DNA of 64,000 nucleotides from Arthrinium phaeospermum (taxonomy: Eukaryota; Ascomycota; Sordariomycetes; Amphisphaeriales; Apiosporaceae): the NCBI GenBank assembly GCA_006503535.1, contig QYRS01000001.1, positions 4,092,001 to 4,156,000 of the forward strand, in the 5' to 3' direction. Made by a program: the position numbers and the translations under genes. Positions within the stretch are counted from its first letter, which is position 1; the number at the start of each line of letters is the position of its first letter. This document shows positions 23,654 through 34,945 of this stretch, in pieces. The notes beneath the pieces are model-generated. The model searched no databases. It was not told where the DNA came from and worked only from the letters and a program-made list of their open reading frames with translations.

Positions 23654-26040
23654 GGTAAGTGTATGACGAGAGGAAAAGGAAAGAGTGTATAGGCGAATGC
23701 GAGGTATAAGGACAAAACGAGGTGTGCCTCTTGCCAGCTCCCGAAGAGCAGCAAAGTTCCTGACCCGGGATTATAATACAACCGGCTCTTTGCGAGTCTC
23801 CTAGTGGTCAAAGTTCGGATCTGACTTGGGAGTCTTCTCAATGACAACCCTCGGTAGATTGGGTAGCATGCGCTGGCAACGAACAAAAGAGGGCTTTCTC
23901 GTCTCTTTTGTCTGCTGCCTCTTGCTTTCTGACTTTCTTCACAACGTAAGTGGCTATGCCGGCGCCAACGGACTGTGGGTCAAACGAAGGCACGAAAATA
24001 ATGTAGTAGCGACAGGAGAAAGAAGACCTGGTATAAGAGAACAAAGGCCAAGCGAGTGACTGCAATACAAAGACTGCGCTATACACCAAAAATATTCCAA
24101 AGGAGTCAAAGAGAAAGAAATCCAAGAGAATTGGAACACGACGAGGAACGGAAAAACAAACAGACCCTGCTGCAAAGTGAAGTGAAGTGAAGCGAGGTGA
24201 ATCCCAACGGAAGTGCCTGCCTCGCTCCTGGCCGAAACAGAAAATTGCCCGTTGCAGTTACGCCCAGATCCAGGGGAACGGCGCATTGGTGGTGCATTGG
24301 TGGCAGTGGCGTTTAGCCAGTGGGCCCCAGCAGGTACGCGGCATGTCCTATTTGCGGCAACGACCCAGCTTCTGATACGAGCTGGGCCCTTACCGGGCCT
24401 GCTGGACCCTGCTTGGTCCCAAGATTCGGGCGCCTCGATTGGTCGCTCCATAAATGAGACTGAATCATTCGCCAGCAGGCGAGAACGTCCAGCTTGCGAA
24501 GCTGATGGTTCGTAGCGGCTTCTGCCAACCATCGGCACGCACATCTTGTTTATCTCAGGTACGCCATGCATGGTTCACGATTGCTGGGCAATGCTGCAAA
24601 TGCTATGCGTTTTGCGACTGTGGGGGGCAGAGTCATGGGGTTCAACCAAAGTAAAGACCCAGCCGGCCGTGTTTCCGTGATGTCGTCTCAACTTTGCCCA
24701 CCCATGCTGTTCGCGGTGATTACTCGAGTGGACAATCGGCAAAAAACTTCCGTCTCCTGTGTTTGATCGTTGAGAACCGCTGGACCTTACTTTTACAGTG
24801 TGTATTCTTTTGCCCGATGACGATGACCGATGGGGGTAGGAGTGGCGTCTATTGGAATCTAGACAAGCCACCACGCGCCTAGGCTGGCTGGCGAGTCTTG
24901 GGCCCGTGGGCCCCTGCAAGAATCTGGACAAGTAAACCGGGTCCCTTTTTTCGTGCTACTGCTTGCTCCAGTGTGCGTTTTCCCCCCAACTCCCTGCTCT
25001 TGCTCCTTCTCGTCGTCGTTGCGCAATCCGGCCGGGCTCGATCGGGTTATATAGACGCTACTATAACTGCGTCTCCATTGATGGCAGTGCCCCCCCCCGG
25101 CCGTCGATTCACCTTGATTGCTGGGGACCGGGGTCGGGCCTGCTGGCTGCTGTCCAACGCAATGCAGACCCGGTACCTCGTCTGATCTCCCCGATCCCGA
25201 AGACCTGTATTGACTTTGATATCCTTTATTCAGCTCGCGCTAGACCCATCATTACGAGCCGAAGTAAGGGATCATCCCTCATCAGAAAGAGCGAGAGTAC
25301 GCAAGTCTCCTTGCTGTCAATCGCGTAGCCGATAAACATGGGGAGAATGACAGGTCATCTGTAACAAAACGGGCTTGCATGCTGGCTGGGCTCTGCGATA
25401 GCTTCTCTGCATCTTTTCTCTTTTTCCTCTTTCCTTCCATTCATCCGGTTGATATGCAACGTAAGCAAGATAAACTCTCGCCTTTTTTGCTTGTCCGAGA
25501 GCCGCGATGCGGCTTGTCGAAGATCAGGTAATACAACAGCCCTAATTGGTAATCCAGATGGATCGTCAGCCAGTCATCGCTGTCCAAAGTTGGAGGGATC
25601 TGGGAGATCGTCGCCCACTAAGCCGCGAACAGTTGTCATCGGCGGCCAAGGATGACATAGGCCTTACATGCTGCTGAACACCGCACCAACTCCTCACCCC
25701 GCAACCCCCGTCAACCGTTGAACGTTGCTGCCAACTGCTGCTGCCTATTACACACACTATCTCGCTTCGCATTTGTCAGGTCTCCGATCCAAGAGGTTCT
25801 CGGCCGTCGGTAGTCGGGAGTTAACAGTCTCAGGGCCGTTCCAAGCCGAATAGTGTCACATCGTGACTGCATGCCATTTGTATTTAAATGTAGCACAACT
25901 CGAACGAGTGAATTGATTTGCTTCGGTGAATCAAGAAGCTTTTGGGGAATCCAATGAATAGGCCCACCCGTATATCATCACGACTGTTACACAGCCTCGC
26001 AACCTGTTATAAAACACCACAGAGAAGAGTATTTAACAAC
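23654..26040. other. Long divergent intergenic region
   Basis: About 2.4 kb without a supportable gene or RNA. A short imperfect GTGAA/GTGAAG repeat lies near 24,177-24,200. Open frames of 60-200 codons occur on both strands, without motifs. Confidence 0.5.
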
Positions 26041-27757
26041 ATGGCCACTGCGTACAAAATCCACATTACCCCGGATAACACCGGGCTCTGGGACATCCGG
26101 CAGAATGACCACGCCGCCGAAACGGCCACCGTCCTGCTCCAGAAGGACATGAACAACCACCACGTCTTCTTCAACCAAGAAGGGTTCCACGACCAGTAAA
26201 TAACACAAGTGACAGATTATGCCATGCAGACACTAATACCCTCCGTAGTATCAGCCATCACATCCTAGCCTTATACGGCACGGGCGCCTCGGCCGAGGAC
26301 CTCCGCAAGGCCTTCGTCGAGAATGAGAGCTACCAGCGCCCGGCCCTGGCACCGCGCAAGAACCTCTTCGAGGAGCTGCGCGACTGGGACAAGGCCAAGC
26401 AGCGCCTGGGCAAGGAACAGTACTACACCGACTGGCTCGTCTTCTTCGAGCACGAGATCGAGCGGCTGGGCGGCTGGCAGAAGACCCTCGCCGAGTACAT
26501 GCTCAAGGGGGATGAGCGGAGCCAGGATATGTTGGTCAGGATGTATGCAGGTAAGAAGCCCCCTTAACTAAAGCGACTATGCAGTTGTTCTGAGCGTGGT
26601 GTTGGCGTTGACTGACCACACGCGAAAGGGTTCCTGCACCCCCTCATCCAGCTGATGTACGGCGTCGAATGGGACCAGCCCGCCATCGTCGCCATGGCCC
26701 TGGCCCAAGCCTGCGTGCACCGCGACGACCTGGGCCCCTTCCTCCTGGGCGCCGAGGCCAAAGCCCAGGAGTCCGCCCGGATGCCGATGCCGCGCATCGC
26801 GGAGCTCCTCGAGGCGGCGGCCGGCAACGAGAAACTCAGAACCTCCCCGCGCCTCGACGACGGCAACAAGATCCGCGACGGCGTGCTCGCCCGCGCCTGG
26901 GACGAGGCCGTCGAGTGCACCGGCCGGGTCAAGGTCGCGCCCGACGAGCTCGCGGAGCGGACGGCCGAGATGTTCAATACGGCCATCTACGAGGCGTCGG
27001 CGGCGGCGCTGCGTCCGGGCAAGGACCCGAAGTACGAGTTCTTCTTGATGTAAGCGGGCGGTCCTCCATCTTAAGCCGAACGCGATGTCTTTGCTGACTG
27101 TATCCAGGCATCATGTTACTTCTGCTCCGATTTTCGTTACTCTGAATAAGCAAGACTGGATTTCCACTGAGCAAAAGGTTCGCATGCTCGAGTGGAAGAT
27201 CCGGCTGGACATTATTCAATACGTCGCCCGGGGAAGCCCCAAGCTCTCTCTAGAGAAGATCGCGGGCTATGTGCCCAAGGACGAGGCGTCCTCAGCTGAT
27301 CGTAAGTTGTTCTCGTTGCACTCCCTTTCGCAGTAATCCCAGGCGAGTTGTGATTGTGGGGTTGGTTCTTGACCAGCGAGCGGAACGCTGACTGGCTGAC
27401 GGGGCTCTACCCTACTCCAGAACTGCTGCCTCGCCTGCACACCCTGTCGGACGACGGGCATGTCATCAAGCTGTGGCGCGCCATGGGCGTCGGCCGCAAG
27501 ATCAGCGAGCCCTACGAGGGAAGGGCTTGGCTCCAGATAAAGGGTAGGCACCTCTGGGACCAGGTCGCCCACCTGATCGTGGACTCCGTCGAGGCGCCCG
27601 GTCCGCGCTGGGTCCGGAACGCCGGCTTCGAGGAAGCCTGGAAGGCAAGCGTTACTCCTCAAGCCTACCCCTTTCTTTTTCTCTTTCCCATTTGAGGGAT
27701 GCAGGCTAACAGCGAAACCACTCCCTGTAGGATGTCCAGGATACTCCCAAGAACTGA
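26041..27757 (+). CDS. Questin-oxidase-like protein (DUF4243 family)
   Basis: Exons are 26041-26195, 26249-26550, 26629-27049, 27108 to about 27301-27305, 27377-27644 and 27731-27757, giving about 456 residues. Family blocks are NHHVFFNQEGFHDHISHH, ALYGTGAS, FLHPLIQLMYGVEW and ILxYVARGSP-like segments. Questin oxidases of emodin-type pathways ring-open anthraquinones without a classical flavin. Many fungi also carry stand-alone members of unknown substrate, and no aromatic pathway gene adjoins this one. Two oddities stand out. The last intron (27645-27730) starts GC (GCAAGC). The exon 4/5 junction is out of frame if the strong GTAAGT donor at 27302 is used; only a weak GTTGTT donor at 27306 restores it. 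An in-frame ATG at 25954 would add an Arg-rich, presequence-like N-terminus (MNRPTRISSRLLHSLATCYK). Confidence 0.82.
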
Positions 27758-28749
27758 GGAATATGATCCTTGGGGGAACTCAGGCCAAGGATCAACCGTG
27801 GTAGTGTATTATACGGGCTTTGATATCAGACAAAATGCCACTCTATTTGTAATGAATGTAATGTCGCAATGCATTTTTTCTCTTAACGAACCAGCTGTGA
27901 TGTAAGATCGAGATGAAATGGTTGGGGGTTTTCAATCTGCCAAAATTGCAGATCCTCGCCTGCGTCTAAACATGTGGTGTAACACAGATTACTATTGGCT
28001 GATTTTGGCTTCATTCCTGGGTGGCCTAGACGCCGACGGTAGAGCAGTCTCTCACGTAATATTCAATTGTATGTTCTTGCAACTATACACAGCGCAATTT
28101 TCTTGGATGGTATGTTGGTATTTCGCCTTGCTCAGCCATGCACTGCTTCTTGACATGGCTTCGAAAAGCCTCATTTCCTGGTCAATTCGAATGGGATCGA
28201 GACGGCAGGGATAGTATTCTTCGTGAGTCTCGAGCGAAGGAAAACTAAGAACTTCCATATAACCTTGGCCAACACGGCAATTGGAATTCGATGAGGCTCC
28301 TTGTGTGCCTTTGTGAGAGCCCAGGGTGTAGGTCACGCAATGGGAGGTTTCCCAAGAGGGACGGGTCGCTCCTTCCCCTCTAATCGATCCCCTCGTGAAC
28401 TTATTGGCTAAGTAAGTAGGTAGGCACCTTCTTTTTCCGTCGATTCGTCAATAAAATACATGTGGTACGGGAAGCCAATTTCCATGAAACCCCCAATCGA
28501 GCTTTGTAAATTTGAGCGGTGGCCCGCCTTGAGTTGAGAGCCCAGCCTGCTGTTTGATGGCGGCTTAGATAGGGCTGCTGCATGGGGCCGATCTCACCAA
28601 CTCGAAGAGGATTGATGCATGTCGATAATCTTTGTTTAAATAGTCTGCTAACCAGGATCCGCGACTGGTTCTCCCCGTGCCTTTTGATTCCCTCCACCTA
28701 CTTCGCCCTAGCCTCATGCTGCTGTGTAATCGTCATACCTTTGCGTACG
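27758..28749. other. Intergenic
   Basis: About 1 kb with no supported gene. The last 170 bases are open in frame with the kelch gene and could be its N-terminus if an upstream ATG (28582 or 28615) is used. Confidence 0.45.
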
Positions 28750-30726
28750 ATGGTATCATTCCAGTCAACCGCCATATTGGCAGGCATCGTTCCAGGAGTC
28801 TCCAGCTTGACAAACTCACTTTTCGAGCGAGGATTCGACAATCCCGCGCCAGACAATTTTATCCGACGAATCTTCGCCACCGTAGCTGTGCTGGGTGATC
28901 ATGTTTATATCGATGGCGGTGAGGTATCACAGTTTGTCGACGGCACAGGTGTGGTTGATGTAAACACAAATGGAATGAGGTACCCCTCAAGCCCGAGTAA
29001 GTCACCATCAACAAGGCACCGGAACACATGAGTTGTTCGTCCCTGGTTGACGCTGACCCCAACTCGCTCGCGGTCCCAAAAATGCAGTGAATACAACACT
29101 CTCCATTCCTCTTTCCTCGTCATGGACAAATGAGAGCGTAACCCTCCGGTCCATTCCCAAATCCGCGCCCCCGCAGAACTCGCCCATGACCTGGATAGAT
29201 GCCGCGGGCTCGTCTTTCTATGAATGGGGCGGCTTCACCTTCTTCGGGACGGCAGCCGACAACCTGATATGGAAGTTCACGGCGGATGGGCAGGGAGGCG
29301 GCGCATGGAGCCAGGTTACACCGTCTAATATCGTGGCCTTCAACAACGCATCACGGCCCTCGGACGCCGCTTTCACAGCTCATGGTAACGTCGGCTATGC
29401 CCTGGGCGGAGCAATTTGGAAACGGTCAGAAGCTACGGCAGGCAACCTCTCCGCCATCACAGGGCTGGTCAGTTTCAATATGGACAGCCTGAGGTGGGAA
29501 AACGCTTCTAGTATCGGGCATGGGCAATATGGTACCAGCCATAGCGGCCGGATGGTATACGCACCGTTCGGCCCTAATGGAGTGCTGATGGTCCTTGGAG
29601 GAGGTGAGCCGCCAGTGGGTATTATCCAGAACCGCTCGTTGGTCAGCTGGGACACGATCGGTTTTGTGGATCCGAACACGGGGAGATGGTACTCGCAGGC
29701 CACGACAGGTCATCAACCGACGCCAAGGACGGACTTTTGCACCGTGGGAGTGCAGGGACCCCAAGGCAGCTATGAGATGTGAGATTACCCGGCGATACTT
29801 GGTGGCTGCTACTGTTTTGAGTCTCGTAGCTGAGAGCTGATCCGCTCATGTGTAGCTTCATTTACGGTGGTTCGGACGCAACCAGCTCTTCGGCTGTCGA
29901 CGACATGTATGTGCTCAGTTTGCCAGGGTTTGTCTTCTTCAAGTTGCCCAATCCAGGCACTCCACGAGCTGCCCACGTATGTGCGCTCGTTGGCCCGTCA
30001 GCTAGGGCGGTGGACAAGCAGGCACCCCGACAAATGCTCAGCGTTGGTGGCTCCGCTGCCCTCAAACAAATGATCAATTCCAACTATTCGATGCTGGATC
30101 CTGATCCATGGAAACAGGGAATGGGGGTTTTCGACCTGACGGAAATGTTCTGGAAGAGCCAGTATGATGCTGATGCCGATCCGTACGAAACACCGAGGAT
30201 GGTCAGGGATTGGTACTCACAAGGAGGGGTTGATACTGTGAGCTGGACGGATGAGGAGACCAAGGCTTTGTTTATCTCTGACGCGAGAAAGGCCGCCAGC
30301 TCTGGCAATGACATCCCGGGTGCGACAAATAGCGGGCAAGGGACTTCCCTCGATAAGCCCAGCGCAGCGTCCAGCAGCGCAGCAACCGTCCCACCTGCAA
30401 TGCCAAGCAGCGACAATGCAACCTTCCCGGAGAACGCAGGCGAGGCGCCTAGCAACACCGCGAGCCGTACAGGTGCTATCGTAGGTGGCATTGTCGGTGG
30501 CGTGGCTGGCGTTGCACTACTTACAACACTCGTACTCCTGATCTATCGTCGCCGAGCCCGTCAAACAAAGCCCTCTCAGCGTCAACGTAGTACATGGCTC
30601 AAGCCGGAGCTGTCATCTGAAAGTAATAAAGAACCGCAACATCAACGAATACACCAGGCGGAGCTAGATAGTGGTCACGGTCACTCGGAGCTTGGACCTG
30701 AATGTCGGCATGAAATGCCTGGATGA
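28750..30726 (+). CDS. Kelch-repeat single-pass membrane protein
   Basis: Exons 28750-28996, 29088-29778 and 29856-30726 (introns 91 and 77 nt; GTAAGT and GTGAGA donors) give 602 residues. Kelch/galactose-oxidase-like blades are visible as YIDGGE, GYALGG, VLMVLGGGEPP, IYGGSD and MLSVGG. Each is followed by Asp- or Trp-containing strands, consistent with a beta propeller over about residues 20-400. A Ser/Ala/Pro-rich stalk leads to one hydrophobic helix (IVGGIVGGVAGVALLTTLVL, about 510-530). Then come Arg residues and a short polar cytosolic tail. The topology suggests an extracellular propeller anchored in the plasma membrane; function is unknown. The start is uncertain: 28750 gives a weak signal sequence. 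In-frame ATGs at 28582 and 28615 give a stronger hydrophobic N-terminal segment. Confidence 0.82.
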
Positions 30727-31860
30727 TAGACGAAGGCTGGCCGCTACATGTATAGAGGATTCGGTGCCGGTGAGGGGAATTCATAGTCCAAAGGAAAACC
30801 TTCAATGTGAGCAATCACCCGTATTAATTCGCCGGCTGCTCCGGATAGCGCAATGAGGAATCCGGATGGTGTCCAAATGGAGGAAAAGGGCGAAACAAAA
30901 GGGTACTTTAAAACAGAAACTTGTGGTCTGCACCTTAGATTTCGGTGATGATCGTCAAAGTTGTTGTCCGTCACGTCATTCCTACGCATGTGTCGATCAC
31001 GTCGAAGGGTAGTCTTGTCCTTCTCGATGGGGTCGTAGTTGAACGATATATCGCGGATTGAAGTGTGCCGAAACGACGGAGGTGGTGGGCCAGGCACGTC
31101 GGGTCCTTCAGGGCTGTTGCTCGAAATGCGTGCGTCGATTACTTCGCCTTCGTCTGTCGATTCAACCAAGGGGAAGATTGATCGCTTATTAGCTCAACTG
31201 TGTTCTCATGGTTGCATGCGTGTCTAAGGTGGGATCGATGACCAAGGGCTAGATGAAGAAGAATTCCCGGCCAAAAGTTGATGTTGAATTGGACTGGTGC
31301 CTTTGATTGTTGACGCGCTGGGGGATCGACGCCGCCCGGAAGTTCACGAAGGGTGGCAGGTTGTTGGAACAATGTTCGTCGGTCGGATCTTCCAAAATAT
31401 TTACCTAGTTGCTCGATGCTCTGTCTTATTTCCTCTTCGCCTTGACCTTCGTCATGGCCTTCGTCATGACCTTCGTCACTGTTGTGGTCAACGGCCGTGT
31501 AATCTTGGTCGGCGACTGGCTTCAAGGGTAGTGTAGGCAGTAGGGTAAGGCCCAAAAGTGTCACCAATGAGCTTTGACTTTTTCCTTGTCGGCCAGGATC
31601 GGGACTTACCCAGTGGTGTGCCAGAAGAACCAGGATGGGATCGAATGAAAGGCCATGGTATGGGATAACCGGCTGTCAGCATGTGTGGCTCAAAGCAAAT
31701 GGATGTATGTAAGTAATTATATAGCTGGTAATGAATGGCGGTGGTTCCTTCCTGTGTCAGAATCGTCAAGGTCCATTCCATCGGTAAAGGGCATCCTGGG
31801 ATCCGTGGAGCAACAAGGCCTGCAGCGTGTGTCGATGGTGCCATAGGAGCGTGAACTGTG
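30727..31860. other. Intergenic, possible minus-strand gene remnant
   Basis: Minus-strand open frames at 31567-31139 and 31169-30744 overlap slightly. They encode polar sequence (for example SFRHTSIRDISFNYDP) that looks more protein-like than chance. No ATG start, clean introns or known domain could be found. Treat as unassigned. Confidence 0.25.
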
Positions 31861-32919
31861 GGAAGGTCATACTAGTTTCGTATCGTTGCGGATAGCCTCA
31901 CAGTTTAGAGTCGTGAAGCGTGGACTGCGAGAAGACCGGGAAGGAGCATACTAGTTTACGTGTCATTGCGGACAGCTTCACCAGTTTAGAGTCAATGGAG
32001 CTTGGACATTTTTCTGGAGGGAAGGGGGCGGGAGGGACGCTAGTTTTATGTCGTTGCGGACAACTCACAGTTTATAGTCAATGGAGCTTGGACTGGAGGA
32101 AGAGCATACTAGTTTACGTGTCATTGCGGACAGCTTCAACAGTTTATAGTCAATGTAGCCTGGACATTTTTCTGAGGGGAAAGGGGAGGGAAGGGGACGG
32201 GAGGGACGTTAGTTTATTGTCATCACGGACCGCCTACAGTTTAAAGTCATGGGCTTGGACTGCATACTAGTTTACGTGTCGTTGCGGACAGCTGAATTGT
32301 TTATAGTCGTAAAGCATCCGACTGCCGAAGGGTTAGTTTATTGTCATCGCGGACCGCCTGCAGTTTAAAGTCTTGGGCTTGGACTGCATACTAGTTTACG
32401 TGTCGTTGCGGACAGCTGAATTGTTTATAGTCGTAAAGCGTCCGACTGCCGGAGGGTTAGTTTATTGTCATCGCGGACCGCCTACAGTTTAGAGTCTTGG
32501 GCTTGGACTGGAAGAAGGGAGGGAGAGGCCGGGGGTATACTAGTTTACGTGTCGTTGCGGACAGCTAAATTATTTATAGTCGTAAAGCGTCCGACTGCCG
32601 GAAGCGTTAGTTTATTGTCATTGCGGACCGCCTACAGTTTATAGTCTTGGACTTGGACTGTATACTAGTTTCGCATCGTTGCGGATGGCATCACAGTTTT
32701 TCTCATAGTCTTGGTGCTTGGACTGAAGGGGGAAGGGGGACGGCGGAAGGGACGGCGGAAGGGGAAGGGGAAGGAGGAGGAGGAGGGGGTGTGAGGGACG
32801 TTAGTTTATATCGTCATTGCGGACCGCCTACAGTTTATAGTCTTGGGCTTGGACTGCATACTAGTTTCGCATCGTTGCGGATGGCTCGCAGTTTTTCTCT
32901 AGTCGTAGAGCTTGGACTG

Positions 32920-33163
32920 AAGGGGACGGCGGCGAGGAAGGGGACGGCGGCGAGGAAGGGGACGGCGATGGCGACGGGGATGGGGACGGCGACGGCGACG
33001 GGGAAGGGGAAGGGAAGAGGACGGCGACGGCGAAGGGGAAGGGGAAGGGGAAGGGAAGAGGACGGCGACGGCGACGGGGAAGGGGAAGGGGAAGGGGAAG
33101 AGACGGCGACGGCGACGGGGAAGGGAAGAGGATGGCGACAGGGAAGGGGACGGCGACGGGGGG
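32920..33163 (+). repeat. G/A-rich low-complexity block 1 (largest)
   Basis: Simple-sequence block made of GGGGAAGG, GACGGC and GGCGAC variants; T is nearly absent on the plus strand. It sits between an A unit and the next B unit of the array. Open frames through it encode only Arg/Gly/Lys or Pro/Ser/Phe runs and are not genes. Confidence 0.9.
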
Positions 33164-33290
33164 ATCGTTAGTTTTGATTGTCATTGCGGACGGCTTGCAG
33201 TTTATAGTCTTGAAGCTTGGACTCGCATACTAGTTTCGCATCGTTGCGGATGGCTCACAGTTTTTCTCATAGTCATGGAAGCTTGGACTG

Positions 33291-33466
33291 AAGGGGGAGG
33301 GGAAGGGACGGTGGAAAGGACGGCGGAAGGGGAAGGGGGAAGGGGGAAAGTGGAAAGTGGAAAGGACGGCGGAAGGGGAAGGGGGAAGGGGGAAGATGGA
33401 AAGGACGGCGGAAGGGGAAGGGGAAGGGGAAGGGGAGGGGGCGGGAATGGGGTGGGAGGGACGTTA
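33291..33466 (+). repeat. G/A-rich low-complexity block 2
   Basis: GGGGAAGG and GGAAAGGACGGCGG variants with an internal duplicated segment, again located between an A unit and a B unit. Confidence 0.88.
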
Positions 33467-33754
33467 GTTTTTATCGTCATTGCGGACAGCTCACAGTTTA
33501 GAGTCATGGAACTTGGACTGGTATACTAGTTTACGTGTCGTTGCGGACAACTGCCAGTTTATAGTCTTGGAGCCTGGACTCTTTTTTTTTTTGCAGGGAG
33601 GGGGCGGGGAAGGGGGCGGGGAGGGACGTTAGTTTTGGATGTCGTTGCGGACATGCCTCACAGTTTAGAGTCATGGAGCTTGGACTGGCATACTAGTTTA
33701 CGTGTCGTTGCGGACAACTACCAGTTTATAGTCAATGGAGCCTGGACATTTTTC

Positions 33755-33857
33755 TGGGGGGAGGTGAGTGAAGGGGAGGAAGGGTGAGGGAAGGAAAGGG
33801 AAGGAAGGGCAGGGAAGGGCAGTGGAGGGAAGGGGAGGGAAGGGGACGGCGGGACGT
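33755..33857 (+). repeat. G/A-rich low-complexity block 3
   Basis: GGGAAGG and GGGCAGGG variants at the A-to-B junction before the last unit of the array. Confidence 0.85.
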
Positions 33858-33925
33858 TATTTTTGAGTGTCGTTGCGGACACGCTCAAGTTTACAGTCAT
33901 GCGAGCTCGGACTGAGGGCGAAGAG

Positions 33926-34630
33926 AACATACGACACACAGGCACCCCCAGCTACTAAGCGGGGAGTGAGTTGATGCCACACCAACGTCCTACTTGCATC
34001 CCCATATCCTTGACCCCCTTCGCATCCTATATACTAATTACGTTTGATCATGCAATGACAGGGCCAGTGCCAGAGCATGAGCAGCGTAGTAGTATACAGG
34101 GTGCGATGGGGGCCAAGAAGATGAGAGTGCAAGTTGAAAGTTGGCGGGACATCAACACACACCCGTCTAGCAGTTGAAGATGCCTGTGTGTGAAGAAGAA
34201 AGGAAAGGAAAAGAAAATGAAAAAAGCAGGGCGAGGGGGAGGTATTTATAGTGCCAGCAGTCGGGACCAAATCGGGGGGCCTGCTCCAAAATGCGCAGAT
34301 ATCTTATCTTCGAAATGATTATTTGGATCGGGTGACTCATGAAAGTCGCTCTCCCATATCTATACTTTCTGGATGTCTGGTTGGCCCGAAGTTCGTTCTT
34401 TGCACTGTTTGGCGTGCCGTGCCCTGAGCAGGTTGACTCCCCCAAAACTCAAAAGGAACCAAAGTAATTGAAGATGAAGCCCTTGCTGTCACATTGGGAA
34501 TCTCGTCAAAAAAGATCTGGATAACTGGATGGCAAGTCTGTAGCGACTGAAACCGATGCCTGTAATATAGACCAAGAGAGGAAAGGCGACGGCAAACCCG
34601 GGCATCTGCCCCAACCAATATTGAAGTCGG
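33926..34630. other. Intergenic
   Basis: No supported gene. It separates the A/B array from the 158-bp duplication. Confidence 0.45.
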
Positions 34631-34945
34631 CGTCTGTTGCCTGATTGTAAGATTGGAATATAATAGCAGAGCATGAGGGATAGTGGTCCGTCCTCGAAAC
34701 TTCGGTAGGCATTTAGGTTTATATTCGTTCAGGATAAGAGGTATGCTCGAGTTCACTCACTCGTATGAGTCAAAGAAATTGCTCGCCGCGTCTGTTGCCT
34801 GATTGTAAGATTGGAATATGATAGCAGAAAATAAGGCATAGTGGTCCGTCCTAGAAACTTCGGTGGACATTTAGGTTTATATGTGTTCAGGAGAAGAGGT
34901 ATGCTCGAATCCACTCACTCGTATGAGTCAAAGAAATTGCTCGCC
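34631..34945 (+). repeat. Two-copy direct tandem duplication, period about 158 bp
   Basis: Copy 1 (34631-34788) and copy 2 (34789-34945) both start CGTCTGTTGCCTGATTGTAA and end CAAAGAAATTGCTCGCC. They differ at scattered positions (for example AGAGCATGAGG versus AAAATAAGGC), so the duplication is not brand new. No coding content is seen. Confidence 0.92.

Larger units (their letters stand above)
31861..33925 (+). repeat. Alternating A/B tandem repeat array (about 21 units)
   Basis: A conserved core of about 55-60 bp recurs about 21 times. It begins TAGTTT, continues GTCGTTGCGGAC, then CAGTTTATAGTC, and ends CTTGGACTG. The GCGGA anchor lies near 31886, 31966, 32054, 32124, 32225, 32282, 32347, 32406, 32471, 32555, 32621, 32679, 32816, 32875, 33183, 33244, 33480, 33541, 33644, 33708 and 33872. 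After the first unit two types alternate. Type A is preceded by GCATACTAGTTT and usually reads GTCGTTGCGGA. Type B is preceded by GACGTTAGTTT and usually reads GTCATTGCGGACCGCC. B-to-A spacing is near constant (57-64 in most copies). A-to-B spacing varies from 65 to 308 because purine-rich blocks sit there. No coding function; nature unknown. Confidence 0.92.

Noticed and set aside
32647..33171. 174-codon plus-strand frame and matching minus-strand frames
   Set aside because: Translations are simple Gly/Arg/Lys or Pro/Ser/Phe runs produced by the G/A-rich repeat.
31861..33925. CRISPR-like reading of the repeat array
   Set aside because: Spacers are low-complexity and not unique, units are of two types and diverged, and the genome is eukaryotic.
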